Shown here in pieces: positions 7,230 through 17,059 of a stretch of 64,000 nt of DNA. Below the pieces are notes generated by a model, which worked only from the letters and a program-made list of their open reading frames with translations, did no database searches and had not been told where the DNA came from. Numbering within the stretch: the first letter of the stretch is position 1; every line of letters begins with the position of its first letter. The translations under genes were made by a program, and so were the position numbers. This DNA is from Promicromonospora sp. Populi (lineage in GTDB: Bacteria; Actinomycetota; Actinomycetes; Actinomycetales; Cellulomonadaceae): assembly GCF_041081105.1 (NCBI RefSeq), contig NZ_CP163528.1, positions 744,001 through 808,000 on the forward strand. The letters run 5' to 3'.

Positions 7230-8450
7230 ATGAACAAGCCGCGCGCACTGATCGTCGGGATGGGTGTCGGGGGACTGGCCACCGCACTGCGTCTGCACGA
7301 CATCGGCTGGGAGTCCGTGATCGTCGAGCGGACACCCGAACGCCGCGGTGCCGGGTACTTCGTCGGGATGTTCGGCACCGGGCGATCGGCCGCGGCCCGC
7401 CTTGGTGTGCTGGACGCCATCGGCAACCGGACCGACCCGACGTCGATCACCTACGACGTCGAACGGGACGGACGCCGCCGTCCGGGCATGGGCTACGGAG
7501 ACCTGCCCGGCGGGCCGCAGCTCATCCTGCGCGGCGACATCGAGGGCGCCCTGTACGACGCCGCCGCGCCGCTGGCCGCCATGCGGTTCGGCACCACACC
7601 GGTTGCGATCGAGGAGCACGCCGCCGGCGTCGACGTCACGCTGCGCACCACGGTGGCTGGCGCCGCGGGCGAGCAGAGCACCAAGACCACCGAACGGTTC
7701 GACCTCGTCGTTGGGGCCGACGGCCTGCGGTCCACGGTGCGCCGCCTGGCATTCGGCCCGGACGTCGACTACCTACGGCCGTTCCACCACATCATCGGCG
7801 TCTCGCTCCTGCAGGAGCCGGTGCCTGGTTTCAGGCAGACGGACGGTCTGATCCTCGCCGAGCCCGGCCGGTCGGTGTGGGTCTTCCCGTTCATCAACCA
7901 CCAGCCCACCGTCCTGTTCAACTACCGCACCGACGACGAGGACGGGCAGTTCCGCCGTCCGCCCATCGAGTCGCTGCGCCGCGCTTTCGGCCCCGAGCCC
8001 GCCGGGCCTGTGCTGGGCAACCTCCTGGACCAGTTCGAGGCGGCCGCCGAACCGCTGTTCGACTCCGTCCACCAGGTCAAGATGCCGAGCTGGCACACCG
8101 ACCGCGTGGTGCTGCTCGGTGACGCGGCCTGGTGCCTCACGCTGTACTCCGGCATGGGCGCCTCCAGCGCGCTGGCCGGCGCTGACCTGCTCGGCACCGT
8201 GCTGCAGCGCAACCCCGGCAGCCCGGCGCGCGCGCTGCGCGAGTGGGAGATGCGGATGCGGCCCTTCATCGGGGCTCATCAGAACAACGGTCGCCGGGAC
8301 CTGGTGCATTTCGTGCCGCAGACCCGCCGGGACAAGTCGACCCGGACACTGACCCAGACGCTCCTTGGCAACCCGACGGGCAAGCGCATCATGCAAAGGA
8401 TCATCGCTCCCCATTTCCAGGAGAAGTCGATAGACGTAGCCGCGGCCTGA
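7230..8450 (+). CDS. FAD-dependent monooxygenase (PHBH-like fold)
   Basis: 406 residues of the class A flavin monooxygenase group. The dinucleotide-binding motif GMGVGG is at residues 10-15, the ERTPERRGAG ribose-binding region follows, DLVVGADGLRSTVRR (DG motif) is near 158-172, and VVLLGDAAW (GD motif binding FAD ribityl) is near 293. Such enzymes hydroxylate aromatic or polyketide-like substrates or antibiotics with NAD(P)H; no substrate can be named. The start is ATG 7230 with GAGAGG upstream. It is controlled by the divergent TetR gene and ends in a strong hairpin. A second TetR/FAD-monooxygenase pair is at 39036-41066. Confidence 0.9.
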   Translation: MNKPRALIVGMGVGGLATALRLHDIGWESVIVERTPERRGAGYFVGMFGTGRSAAARLGVLDAIGNRTDPTSITYDVERDGRRRPGMGYGDLPGGPQLILRGDIEGALYDAAAPLAAMRFGTTPVAIEEHAAGVDVTLRTTVAGAAGEQSTKTTERFDLVVGADGLRSTVRRLAFGPDVDYLRPFHHIIGVSLLQEPVPGFRQTDGLILAEPGRSVWVFPFINHQPTVLFNYRTDDEDGQFRRPPIESLRRAFGPEPAGPVLGNLLDQFEAAAEPLFDSVHQVKMPSWHTDRVVLLGDAAWCLTLYSGMGASSALAGADLLGTVLQRNPGSPARALREWEMRMRPFIGAHQNNGRRDLVHFVPQTRRDKSTRTLTQTLLGNPTGKRIMQRIIAPHFQEKSIDVAAA

Positions 8451-8454
8451 CCCG

Positions 8455-8490
8455 CCCGTTGAGTGCTGGGTACACCCAGCACTCAACGGG
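8455..8490. terminator. Bidirectional terminator hairpin
   Basis: Perfect 17-bp arms CCCGTTGAGTGCTGGGT (8455-8471) and its complement (8474-8490) separated by 2 nt, located between the convergent monooxygenase and ABC permease genes. Confidence 0.8.
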
Positions 8491-8498
8491 TCGGGCGA

Positions 8499-9325
8499 TC
8501 AGTCAGCCGAGCGGATCATGGCGCGGACGCCGACCACCAGACCGAGGGCGGCCGTGGCTATCGCCGCCACCCAGCCCCAGGCGACCGTCGCCGACAGGAC
8601 GTCGCCCGCGAAGGCCGCACGGCCCGAGTCGACGACGTAGCGCAGCGGGTTGACCGTCGAGACGGCGCGCATCCACGCCGGCCCCGAGTCCAGGGGCAGG
8701 AGCATGCCCGACAGCAGCATGACCGGGAACAGCACGGTCTGCTGCACCACCCAGAACATCCACTCCTGCTTGCGCACCGCCAGGGCCAGCGCGTACGACA
8801 GGGAGCCGATGCCGATACCGAGCACCGCGAGCTGCAGCAGCGTGAGCACCGCCCCGACGGGGTCCGGGCGCAGGCCGAACCCCAGCATCACGACCAGGAC
8901 GACGGCGGACTGCGCGATGATCGGCACCATCTCCTTCAGCGCGCGGCCCACAAGCTGAGCCGGGCGGGAGAGGGGGGTGACCAGCATCCGCTCGTGCACG
9001 CCGGAGGTGAGGTCGAGCTGCAGGTTGGAGCCCGTCACCGACGTACCGAAGAGGGTGGTCATCGCCAGCACGGCGGGCACGAACCACAGCCAGACGTCGG
9101 TGCCGAGCGCCGCGCCGGCCGACCCGACGAGCAGCGGGCCGAACAGCCCAAGGAACACGAGCGGCTGCACCAGGCCGAACAGGACCGAGAACGGGTCGCG
9201 CGCGACGGGCCGCAGCTCCCGGACCAGCACGATCCGGGTGTCCCGCAGGAAGCTGCGGCGGGGGAGCGGCCGGCGGCCGGCGCTCGTCGAGTAGGGGGTC
9301 AGGTCCGGGGAGACGGTCGCGGCGC

Positions 9326-9329
<4 letters not shown>
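8499..9329 (-). CDS. ABC-2 type exporter permease (DrrB-like)
   Basis: 276 residues with about six hydrophobic segments and an ABC-2 pattern (RELRPVARDPFSVLFGLVQP entry helix; MLLSGMLLPLDSGPAWMRAVSTVNPLRYVVDSGRA near the C-terminus). This matches the DrrB/NodJ-type integral membrane partner of daunorubicin-class drug exporters. It overlaps the upstream ATPase gene by 4 bp (ATGA at 9326-9329), so the two are translationally coupled. It is likely to export a hydrophobic compound or drug; the substrate is unknown. Confidence 0.9.
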
Positions 9330-10378
<1,049 letters not shown>

Positions 10379-10432
10379 GATGTCTCCTTGCGGTCGGTGC
10401 CTGCGGTCTTGATCACGTGCACCAGTTTTCCG

Positions 10433-10463
10433 GCAGTAGCGGTCAGTTCCTGTCCTCTACTGC
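10433..10463. promoter_or_regulatory. Candidate operator between ABC exporter and WYL regulator
   Basis: Perfect 7-bp arms GCAGTAG (10433-10439) and CTACTGC (10457-10463) are separated by 17 bp. The spacer holds an imperfect inner dyad, GGTCAG-TTC-CTGTCC. It sits in the divergent intergenic gap and is probably bound by the WYL regulator; no experimental basis. Confidence 0.45.
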
Positions 10464-10479
10464 GTGCGATCCTGAATTC

Positions 10480-11475
10480 ATGCTCGAGACCTCCGGACGC
10501 CTCCTCGCCCTCCTCTCGCTGCTCCAGGCCCGCCGGGACTGGCCCGGCGGGCTCCTCGCCGACCGCCTCGGCGTCAGCCCGCGCACGGTGCGGCGCGACG
10601 TCGACCGGCTGCGTGAGCTCGGCTACCCCGTCAACGCCACCAAGGGGCCCGACGGCGGCTACCGCCTCGACGCCGGCGCCGAGCTGCCACCCCTGCTGTT
10701 CGACGACGAGCAGGCGGTCGCCGTGGCCGTCGCGCTGCGCACGGGCGCGATCCCCGGGGCCGAGGAGGGCGCCTTGCGCGCGCTGGCCACGATCCGACAG
10801 GTCATGCCCGCGCGGCTGCGGGCGCGGCTGGACGCGCTCGAGGTGACCACCGTGCGGCGTCGGGCAGGACGCGACGAGGCGGCCGTGGACCCGGATGCGC
10901 TCCTGGCGCTCGGCTCGGCCTGCCAGGCCCGCGAGGTCGTGCGGTTCGACTACGAGGGCGGGACCATGGCCGCCATCGGCGAGGGCGACCGGGCGTTCCG
11001 GCCGCCGCGCCGGGTCGAGCCCCACCACCTCGTGGTCTCCGACGGGCGCTGGTACCTCGTCTCGTTCGACCTCGACCGGGACGACTGGCGGCTCTTCCGG
11101 GTGGACCGCATGACATTGCGGTCCGGGACCGGCCCGCGGTTCACCCGCCGGGAGGTCCCCGGCGGGGACGTGGCGGGCTTTGTTGCCTCCCGATTCACCG
11201 GGCCGCCGTCGCCCGCGCAGGGCGCGGCGGTGTTCCACGCCCGGGCCGCCGACATCGTGCCGTGGGTCGGCGCCCAGGGCCTGTGCGAGCCGCTGCCCGA
11301 CGTCGACGGCGCACCCCGGTGCCGGGTGGTGCTGGGCTCGTGGTCCTGGGGCGGCCTGGCCTGCCGGTTCGGCGCCTTCGACGTTCCGTTCGAGGTGACG
11401 GGCCCGCCCGAGCTCGTCGACGCGGTCCAGCAGCTGGCCGGCCGCTATGCGGCGGCGGCTCCGGGCGGGGCGTGA
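10480..11475 (+). CDS. YafY-type HTH-WYL transcriptional regulator
   Basis: 331 residues. The N-terminal DeoR-like HTH_11 domain (SGRLLALLSLLQARRDWPGG, LADRLGVSPRTVRRDVDRLRELGYPVNATKGPDGGYRL) is followed by a WYL domain (VVRFDYEGG...; RRVEPHHLVVSDGRWYLVSFDLDRDDWRLFRVDRM at about 180-220) and a C-terminal WCX-like extension. The frame is open from 10360, but ATG 10480 starts the domain properly. It is divergent from the DrrAB-type exporter and is the likely regulator of it. WYL domains sense nucleic acid or small ligands in some members; the ligand here is unknown. Confidence 0.88.
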   Translation: MLETSGRLLALLSLLQARRDWPGGLLADRLGVSPRTVRRDVDRLRELGYPVNATKGPDGGYRLDAGAELPPLLFDDEQAVAVAVALRTGAIPGAEEGALRALATIRQVMPARLRARLDALEVTTVRRRAGRDEAAVDPDALLALGSACQAREVVRFDYEGGTMAAIGEGDRAFRPPRRVEPHHLVVSDGRWYLVSFDLDRDDWRLFRVDRMTLRSGTGPRFTRREVPGGDVAGFVASRFTGPPSPAQGAAVFHARAADIVPWVGAQGLCEPLPDVDGAPRCRVVLGSWSWGGLACRFGAFDVPFEVTGPPELVDAVQQLAGRYAAAAPGGA

Positions 11476-11549
11476 GCCGCGGGTGCGGACGCAGTAGGTT
11501 GTGCCCGTTCCCTGCCGAGCTGTTCGCCGATCGACAAGAGAGTGTGCGC

Positions 11550-12116
11550 ATGACAAATCTGACCGACTTCAGCGAAGACGAGCTCGACCAGATCCTGGAC
11601 GCGCCGGGAGCAGTGCTCAAGGGTGCGACCCTCGCCGACGGGCAACCGGGGGCGATCCGGTTCGTCCGGGAGGCCGCGTCCGGCGCCAAGGTGTTCCGGG
11701 AGGCGCAGCAGCACGAGAACGCCTTCATCCAGTCCGTGGCGATCGCGCTGCGCGACCGGCTCAAGGAGGACGAGCGGGCCCAGCTGGAGGAGCCGGAGGA
11801 GGCCGACGACGAGGCAGTCGCGCCCGCGGAGGTCGCCGCGTCGGCCGAGGCGCCCACGCGGAACGAGCGGGTGCGCCCCGACCCGGAGCGGGAGACGGCC
11901 AGGGCGGTCGAGCTGACCGAGGCCTCGATCGCGCTGCTGAAGGCGCGGGCCGACCAGCAGGACGTCGACGCGTACGCGGAATGGCTCGTCCGGATCGCCA
12001 CGAAGGTCGTGGGGGCCACGTCGTCCAGGGAGGGCGGCTTCTTCAGCAAGCGGCTCGCGGTCTCTGCGAGCGAGCAGGCCTACATCGACCGCGTCACGGC
12101 CGCCGCCGCCCACTGA
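11550..12116 (+). CDS. Conserved hypothetical protein
   Basis: 188 residues, not recognised. It is highly charged and mostly helical, with an acidic central stretch (about 75-115, LEEPEEADDEAVAPAEVAAS) between two helical parts. The N-terminal part is FSEDELDQILDAPGAVLKGATLADGQ and the C-terminal part ends GGFFSKRLAVSASEQAYIDRV. It has no signal peptide and no membrane segment. The start is ATG 11550 with GAGAG upstream; the open frame to 11262 is a shadow of the WYL gene. The stop lies inside a 12-bp tandem repeat that supplies three in-frame TGA codons. Confidence 0.6.
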   Translation: MTNLTDFSEDELDQILDAPGAVLKGATLADGQPGAIRFVREAASGAKVFREAQQHENAFIQSVAIALRDRLKEDERAQLEEPEEADDEAVAPAEVAASAEAPTRNERVRPDPERETARAVELTEASIALLKARADQQDVDAYAEWLVRIATKVVGATSSREGGFFSKRLAVSASEQAYIDRVTAAAAH

Positions 12117-12142
12117 CCCGCCCACTGACCCGCCCACTGACC
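12111..12142. repeat. 12-bp tandem repeat over convergent gene ends
   Basis: CACTGACCCGCC repeats at 12111-12122 and 12123-12134, with a partial third unit (CACTGACC) to 12142. Because the unit is 12 bp, each copy brings an in-frame TGA for the upstream plus-strand gene. It sits just before the convergent response-regulator stop at 12145. Confidence 0.7.
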
Positions 12143-12144
12143 GG

Positions 12145-12840
12145 TCACGCCGAGCGGTGGCGCGTGTACTCCAGCTCCGGGCGGCCGCGGGCGCCGTAGC
12201 GGGGCGCGCGGGTGGCGACCCCGGCGTCGGCGAGGAACTCCAGGTAGCGGCGCGCAGTGATGCGCGCCAGGTGGAGCTCGTCCGCCACCTCGCTCGCCGA
12301 CAGCGCGCCCGGTCGGCGGGCGAGCAGGTCGGACACGGCGTCCAGCGTGTCCTGGGACAGCCCCTTGGGGAGGCCTGCGGCGTTGGAGGTGCGCAGCGCC
12401 GCGAACGCCGTGTCCACCTCGCGCTGGCTGAGCGTCGAGACGGGCGAGCGCATCTGCTCGAAGTACTTGCGGTACGCGCCGAGCTTCTCGGCGAACAGAG
12501 CGAACGTGAACGGCTTGATGAGGTATTGCACAACGCCGATGGCCACCGCCTCGCGCACCGTCTCCAGCTCGCGGGCCGCGGTCACCGCGATGACGTCGAC
12601 CACCAGCCCGGCCGCGCGCAGCTGACGGCACAGGACCAGCCCGTGCAGGTCCGGCAGGTGCATGTCCAGCAGGAGCAGGTGCACCTCAGGGCCGCCGGCC
12701 TGGGCGTCGCGCAGCGCGCGGACGGTCTCGCTCGCGGTGTGCACCACCCCGGCGAGCTCGAAGCCCGCCACGCGGCGCACGTACTCGCCATGTGCCTCGG
12801 CGGTGCGGTGGTCGTCCTCGACGACCAGGACCCGGATCAT
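12145..12840 (-). CDS. CitB/DcuR-type response regulator
   Basis: 231 residues. The receiver domain starts MIRVLVVEDD, with phosphoacceptor Asp59 in LLLLDMHLPDLHG and the conserved Lys in YLIKPF. The C-terminal half (about 150-231) has the HTH of the CitB/DctR group: GLSQDTLDAVSDLLAR, LSASEVADELHLARITARRYLEFL. It overlaps the kinase gene by 4 bp (12837-12840), so they form one unit. Regulators of this type control uptake and use of C4-dicarboxylates or citrate, which agrees with the divergent dctA gene. Confidence 0.92.
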   Translation of the reverse strand: MIRVLVVEDDHRTAEAHGEYVRRVAGFELAGVVHTASETVRALRDAQAGGPEVHLLLLDMHLPDLHGLVLCRQLRAAGLVVDVIAVTAARELETVREAVAIGVVQYLIKPFTFALFAEKLGAYRKYFEQMRSPVSTLSQREVDTAFAALRTSNAAGLPKGLSQDTLDAVSDLLARRPGALSASEVADELHLARITARRYLEFLADAGVATRAPRYGARGRPELEYTRHRSA

Positions 12841-14546
12841 TGCCGGCTCACCGACCCGCTCACCCGGGCGGACGACGCCGGTGGTCCCGGCGGCCCGACG
12901 GCGGGCGGCCGGGGGAGCGTGACCGTGAAGACGGCCCCGGCGCTCGTGCCGGACCCCTGGGACACCTCGATGTCGCCGCCGAAGCTCTCCACGACCTGGC
13001 GCACGAGCGCCAGACCGTAACCGCGGCCGCCCGCCGCGGCGTCCTTGGTGCTCCAGCCGCGGTCGAAGATGCGGTCCAGGTCGGCCTCGGCCACACCGGG
13101 CCCGCTGTCGGAGACCTGGAACACCAGGGAGCCGTCGTCGCCGTTGGCGAGGTACACCTCGACCCAGGCCTCGGTGGCCTGTTCGGCGGTGTCGTCCAGG
13201 GCGTGGGCCGCGGCGGCGTCGATAGCGTTGTCGATCAGGTTGCCCAGGATGGTCACCACATCCACGGGCTCCAGCCAGTGCGTGCCCGGCGCGATGTGCG
13301 TCTCGAAGTGCATCTCCACGGCACGTTCGCGGGCCTGCGCGGCCTTGCCGAGCACGAGCGCCGCGATCACCGGCTCGTCGATCGCCTTGACGACGCGGTC
13401 CGTGAGCCGCTGGCCCAGGTCGCGCTCCCCGGCGACGAAGCGCAGGGCCTCGTCGCTGCGGCCCAGCTCGATGAGCGTGGCGATGGTGTGCAGCCGGTTG
13501 CTGAAGTCGTGGGTCTGGGCGCGCAGCGCCTCCGAGATGGTGCGCACCGAGGACAGCTCGCCGGTGACCCGCTGCAGCTCCGTGCGGTCGCGCAGGGAGA
13601 CGACCTCGCCGACGTTCCGGCCCGCCGCCGCGGCGGTGTCCCGGCCCACCAGCAGCACCCGGTCGCCGACCCGGACAGGCCCCTCCGGCACGTTGCCGAC
13701 CAGGAGGTCGTGGACTTCCGCCGACAACCGCTCGTCGGTCACGGAGAACGGGGCAGCGAGCTCCGGGACCTCCAGCAGGCGCAGCGCCTCGTCGTTGGCG
13801 AGGACCACCGTGCCGTCCTCGACGAGCAGCAAACCCTCCTCGACCGAGTGCAGCACCGCCTCGTGCGCCGTGAACAGGTGGGCCAGCTCGTCCGGGCCCT
13901 TGCTCTCCGTGATCCGGTCCAGCCGGCGGGCGAGCAGGCTCGCGGCCACCGCGCCCACGCCGAACGCGAGGAGCGTCCCGATCCCGACGATGACCAGGCG
14001 CAAGCGGATGCTGTCCCACAGCCGGTCGAGCGTCACCCCGGCCGACACGAGCCCGACGATCTCGCCGTCTTCCGTCACGACGGGGACGACGGCGCGCACC
14101 GACGGCCCGAGCGTGCCGTCGTAGACCTCGGTGAACGTCTGGCCGGTCAGGGCCGGGGCGATGGTGCCGACAAAGGGCTGCCCGATCTGAACCGTGTTGG
14201 GGTGCGTGTAGCGGGTCCGGTCCGTGTCCATGACGGTCAGGTAGTCGATGTCGGTAGACGCCATGACGCGCTCGGCATACGGCTGGAGCAGGTCCGACGC
14301 CTCGGCGACCGAGTCGGCGCGGTCCTCCTGACCGGCCGCGTGCGCGTTCGCCACCGTGTCGATGACCAGCGACTCCGCTGCGACGGTGGCCGCGAGGTCT
14401 CTGCTCTCCTTGCCCGCGTACGTCTGCGCCGTCGACCTGGCGTCGAGCACCAGGAGCCCGAACACCACCACGGCACCGGCGAACAGCAGCGCCGTGTGCA
14501 CCGCGAGGAACCACCTCGCGATGCTCGCACCCCGTCGCTGCGCCAC
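12837..14546 (-). CDS. CitA/DcuS-type sensor histidine kinase
   Basis: 569 residues. One transmembrane helix (IARWFLAVHTALLFAGAVVVFGLLVL) precedes an extracytoplasmic ligand domain (about 40-165, containing VMDTDRTRYTHPN and PVVTEDGEIVGLVSAGV). A second helix (about 175-200), a PAS segment and the DcuS-type kinase core follow. The phosphoacceptor is His346 in AQTHDFSNRLHTI, the N box is LGNLIDNAIDAA, and the ATP lid is DSGPG...GRGYGLALVRQ. The frame opens at 14651, but that would leave 26 bp before dctA. GTG 14544-14546 is chosen because it gives the usual short N-terminus; this is not certain. Confidence 0.88.
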   Translation of the reverse strand: MAQRRGASIARWFLAVHTALLFAGAVVVFGLLVLDARSTAQTYAGKESRDLAATVAAESLVIDTVANAHAAGQEDRADSVAEASDLLQPYAERVMASTDIDYLTVMDTDRTRYTHPNTVQIGQPFVGTIAPALTGQTFTEVYDGTLGPSVRAVVPVVTEDGEIVGLVSAGVTLDRLWDSIRLRLVIVGIGTLLAFGVGAVAASLLARRLDRITESKGPDELAHLFTAHEAVLHSVEEGLLLVEDGTVVLANDEALRLLEVPELAAPFSVTDERLSAEVHDLLVGNVPEGPVRVGDRVLLVGRDTAAAAGRNVGEVVSLRDRTELQRVTGELSSVRTISEALRAQTHDFSNRLHTIATLIELGRSDEALRFVAGERDLGQRLTDRVVKAIDEPVIAALVLGKAAQARERAVEMHFETHIAPGTHWLEPVDVVTILGNLIDNAIDAAAAHALDDTAEQATEAWVEVYLANGDDGSLVFQVSDSGPGVAEADLDRIFDRGWSTKDAAAGGRGYGLALVRQVVESFGGDIEVSQGSGTSAGAVFTVTLPRPPAVGPPGPPASSARVSGSVSRQ

Positions 14547-14677
14547 GGACCCATTGTGGCCCGGGTTTCGCGGCGCGGATGACCCGCGCGAGAACACTAT
14601 GTACGCAATGGTGAGGTTCGCCACGGTCGCCAGCACTCTTGACGCGGACATCCACAGCGTTGTGAGAGGAAAAGACC

Positions 14678-16105
14678 ATGGCGGAAAACCAGACCGTCGG
14701 CCCGGGAACGACCCCGCGCCGCCGGCTCGACAAGAGCCACTACCTGTACATCGCGGTGATCATCGCCGTCGTCGCCGGCGTCATCGTGGGACTCGCGTCG
14801 CCCGAGACCGGGGTGGCGCTCAAGCCGCTCGGCACCGGGTTCGTCGCACTGATCAAGATGATGATCTCCCCGGTCATCTTCTGCACCATCGTGCTCGGCA
14901 TCGGTTCCATCGCGAAGGCCGCGACCGTGGGTCGGGTGGGCGGCCTGGCGCTGCTCTACTTCATCGTCATGTCGACGTTCGCGCTCGTGATCGGCCTGGT
15001 CGTCGGCAACGTGCTGCACCCGGGCGAGGGGCTGTCCATCGCGGGCACCACCTACGAGGCCGAGGGCGAGGCGTCGACCCTCGTGGACTTCGTGCTCGGG
15101 ATCATCCCCACCACGCTGGTCTCGCCGCTCACCGGCGACTCCGTGCTGCAGACCCTGTTCGTGGCCCTGCTCGTCGGCTTCGCCATCCAGCAGCTCGGCG
15201 CTCGCGGCAAGCCGGCGCTCGACGCGGTGCGGCTGATCCAGTCGATCGTGTTCCGCGTCCTGACCATGATCCTGTGGGTCGCGCCGGTCGGTGCGTTCGG
15301 CGCGATCGCCGGCGTCGTCGGCGAGACCGGGTGGGGCGCCGTCGTCGCGCTCGCCACGTTGATGATCGGGTTCTACGTGACCTGCATCCTGTTCATCGTG
15401 CTCGTGCTGGGCACCGTGCTGCGGCTCGTGTCGGGTGTGAACATCTTCCGGCTCATGAAGTACCTGGCGCGGGAGTACCTGCTGATCGTCAGCACGTCGT
15501 CGTCCGAGGCGGCCCTGCCGCGCCTCATCTCCAAGATGGAGCACCTGGGCGTCTCCAAGCCGGTCGTGGGCATCACCGTGCCGACGGGCTACTCGTTCAA
15601 CCTGGACGGCACGGCGATCTACCTGACCATGGCGTCGCTGTTCATCGCCTCCGCCATGGGCACTCCGCTTTCGATCCCCGAGCAGATCGGCATGCTCGCC
15701 TTCATGATCATCGCCTCCAAGGGTGCCGCGGGCGTCACCGGCGCCGGCCTGGCGACCCTGGCCGGCGGCCTGCAGACCTACCGTCCCGACCTGGTCGACG
15801 GTGTGGGCCTCATCGTCGGCATCGACCGCTTCATGTCCGAGGCCCGGGCGCTGACCAACTTCACGGGCAACGCCGTGGCCACGGTGGTCATCGGCACCTG
15901 GACCAAGGAGATCGACCAGGAGCGCGTAGGTGCGGTCCTGTCCGGCTCGCTCCCGTTCGACGAGAACTCGGTGGACGACTCGCACGGCGGTTCGGACGAC
16001 TCCGCGAACAGCGCGCCGGATGCCCAGGACGTCGCCACCAACAGCGCGCCCGCGGGCCAGAACGACGGCCCGCGCGCCAAGGCGACAGAGCCCACGGCGG
16101 TCTGA
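14678..16105 (+). CDS. dctA: Dicarboxylate:cation symporter (DctA/DAACS family)
   Basis: 475 residues with about eight membrane segments and the two hairpins of the family. Signatures are STSSSEAALPRL (HP1), PTGYSFNLDGTAIYLTMA (TM7) and TNFTGNAVATVVIGTW (TM8). It imports succinate, fumarate or malate with Na+ or H+. The C-terminal 45 residues are polar and disordered. ATG 14678 has GAGAGGAAAAG just upstream. It is divergent from a CitA/CitB-type two-component system, the usual arrangement for dicarboxylate-induced uptake. A strong hairpin with a pyrimidine tail follows. Confidence 0.93.
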   Translation: MAENQTVGPGTTPRRRLDKSHYLYIAVIIAVVAGVIVGLASPETGVALKPLGTGFVALIKMMISPVIFCTIVLGIGSIAKAATVGRVGGLALLYFIVMSTFALVIGLVVGNVLHPGEGLSIAGTTYEAEGEASTLVDFVLGIIPTTLVSPLTGDSVLQTLFVALLVGFAIQQLGARGKPALDAVRLIQSIVFRVLTMILWVAPVGAFGAIAGVVGETGWGAVVALATLMIGFYVTCILFIVLVLGTVLRLVSGVNIFRLMKYLAREYLLIVSTSSSEAALPRLISKMEHLGVSKPVVGITVPTGYSFNLDGTAIYLTMASLFIASAMGTPLSIPEQIGMLAFMIIASKGAAGVTGAGLATLAGGLQTYRPDLVDGVGLIVGIDRFMSEARALTNFTGNAVATVVIGTWTKEIDQERVGAVLSGSLPFDENSVDDSHGGSDDSANSAPDAQDVATNSAPAGQNDGPRAKATEPTAV

Positions 16106-16119
16106 CCGGCGGCAAGACC

Positions 16120-16160
16120 GACGGCGGTCGAGGCACTCTGGGGGTGCCTCGGCCGCCGTC
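16120..16160 (+). terminator. Rho-independent terminator after dctA
   Basis: 17-bp stem (16120-16136 with 16144-16160) containing one U-G wobble, a 7-nt loop, then the tail TCTTTTCTTCTCTC. It is the clearest intrinsic terminator in the window. Confidence 0.85.
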
Positions 16161-16248
16161 TCTTTTCTTCTCTCCAGATATGGACGTGGCGTACACATCT
16201 GTGGTTATATGAACGCACGGTCCACATCAGAACCAACGGGAGCAAGCC

Positions 16249-16992
16249 ATGAGCACCAACACCAGCAGCACTCGCGTCGCCCTCGTCACCGGCGGGTCCG
16301 GCGGTATCGGCCGCAGCGTCGTCGAGCGGCTCGCCGCCGACGGCTTCGCGGTGGCCGTCCACTACGCAGGCAACGAGGCCAGGGCGGACGAGGTCGTCGC
16401 CGCGGTCCAGGCCGCCGGCGGGCAGGCGATCGCCGTCGGCGGGGACGTCGCCGACGAGGTGGCGATGGCCGCCGCGTTCGACGCCACCGAGGCCGCGTTC
16501 GGCGGGATCGACGTCGTCGTGAACACCGCCGGGATCATGATTCTCGGCCCCGTCGCGAGCTTCGACCTGGCCGACCTCGACCGCATGCACCGCACCAACA
16601 TCCGCGGCTCGTTCGTCGTCGCCCAGCTGGCGGCCGCCCGCGTCCGGTCGGGCGGCGCGATCATCGGCTTCTCCACGAGCCAGACCCGCCTGCAGCACCC
16701 GGGCTACGCCCCGTACGCCGCGTCGAAGGCCGCCGTCGAGGCGCTCACCCTGGTCCTGGCGCGCGAGCTGCGCGGCAAGGACATCACCGTCAACGCCGTA
16801 GCACCCGGGCCTACCGCCACGCCGCTGTTCCTGGACGGCAAGGACGAGCAGACCATCAACACCCTCGCCCGGCTCGCGCCCCTGGAGCGGCTCGGCACCC
16901 CCGCCGACGTCGCCGAGACCGTCGCCTTCCTGGCCGGACCCGGCCGCTGGGTCAACGGGCAGACCGTCTTCATCAACGGCGGCATCGCCTGA
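16249..16992 (+). CDS. SDR family oxidoreductase (classical)
   Basis: 247 residues of a classical short-chain dehydrogenase. The cofactor motif TGGSGGIG is at about 14-21, NTAG near 90, catalytic Ser in IIGFSTSQTRLQHPGYAPYAASKAAVEAL with Tyr and Lys in the YAASK motif, and GPTATPLF and GRWVNGQTVFINGG near the end. It resembles 3-ketoacyl-ACP reductase-like NADP(H) enzymes; the substrate is unknown. ATG 16249 has GGGAGC upstream. It is followed after 67 bp by a second SDR gene and then a TetR regulator, probably one transcription unit. Confidence 0.88.
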   Translation: MSTNTSSTRVALVTGGSGGIGRSVVERLAADGFAVAVHYAGNEARADEVVAAVQAAGGQAIAVGGDVADEVAMAAAFDATEAAFGGIDVVVNTAGIMILGPVASFDLADLDRMHRTNIRGSFVVAQLAAARVRSGGAIIGFSTSQTRLQHPGYAPYAASKAAVEALTLVLARELRGKDITVNAVAPGPTATPLFLDGKDEQTINTLARLAPLERLGTPADVAETVAFLAGPGRWVNGQTVFINGGIA

Positions 16993-17059
16993 CCGGCGGC
17001 CGTCAGCTCAGCACACACAAGCCTTCAGACACGAACCACCTGACACGAGGAGCAGAAAA

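Noticed and set aside
14547..14651. Longer start for the CitA-like kinase at 14651
   Set aside because: It would leave 26 bp for the dctA promoter and add a non-family N-terminus; GTG 14546 fits better.
12145..14733. An 862-codon minus-strand frame spanning the kinase and response regulator
   Set aside because: Only its C-terminal 231 codons are real (the response regulator). The upstream part is the kinase read in the wrong frame; the two genes overlap by 4 bp in different frames.
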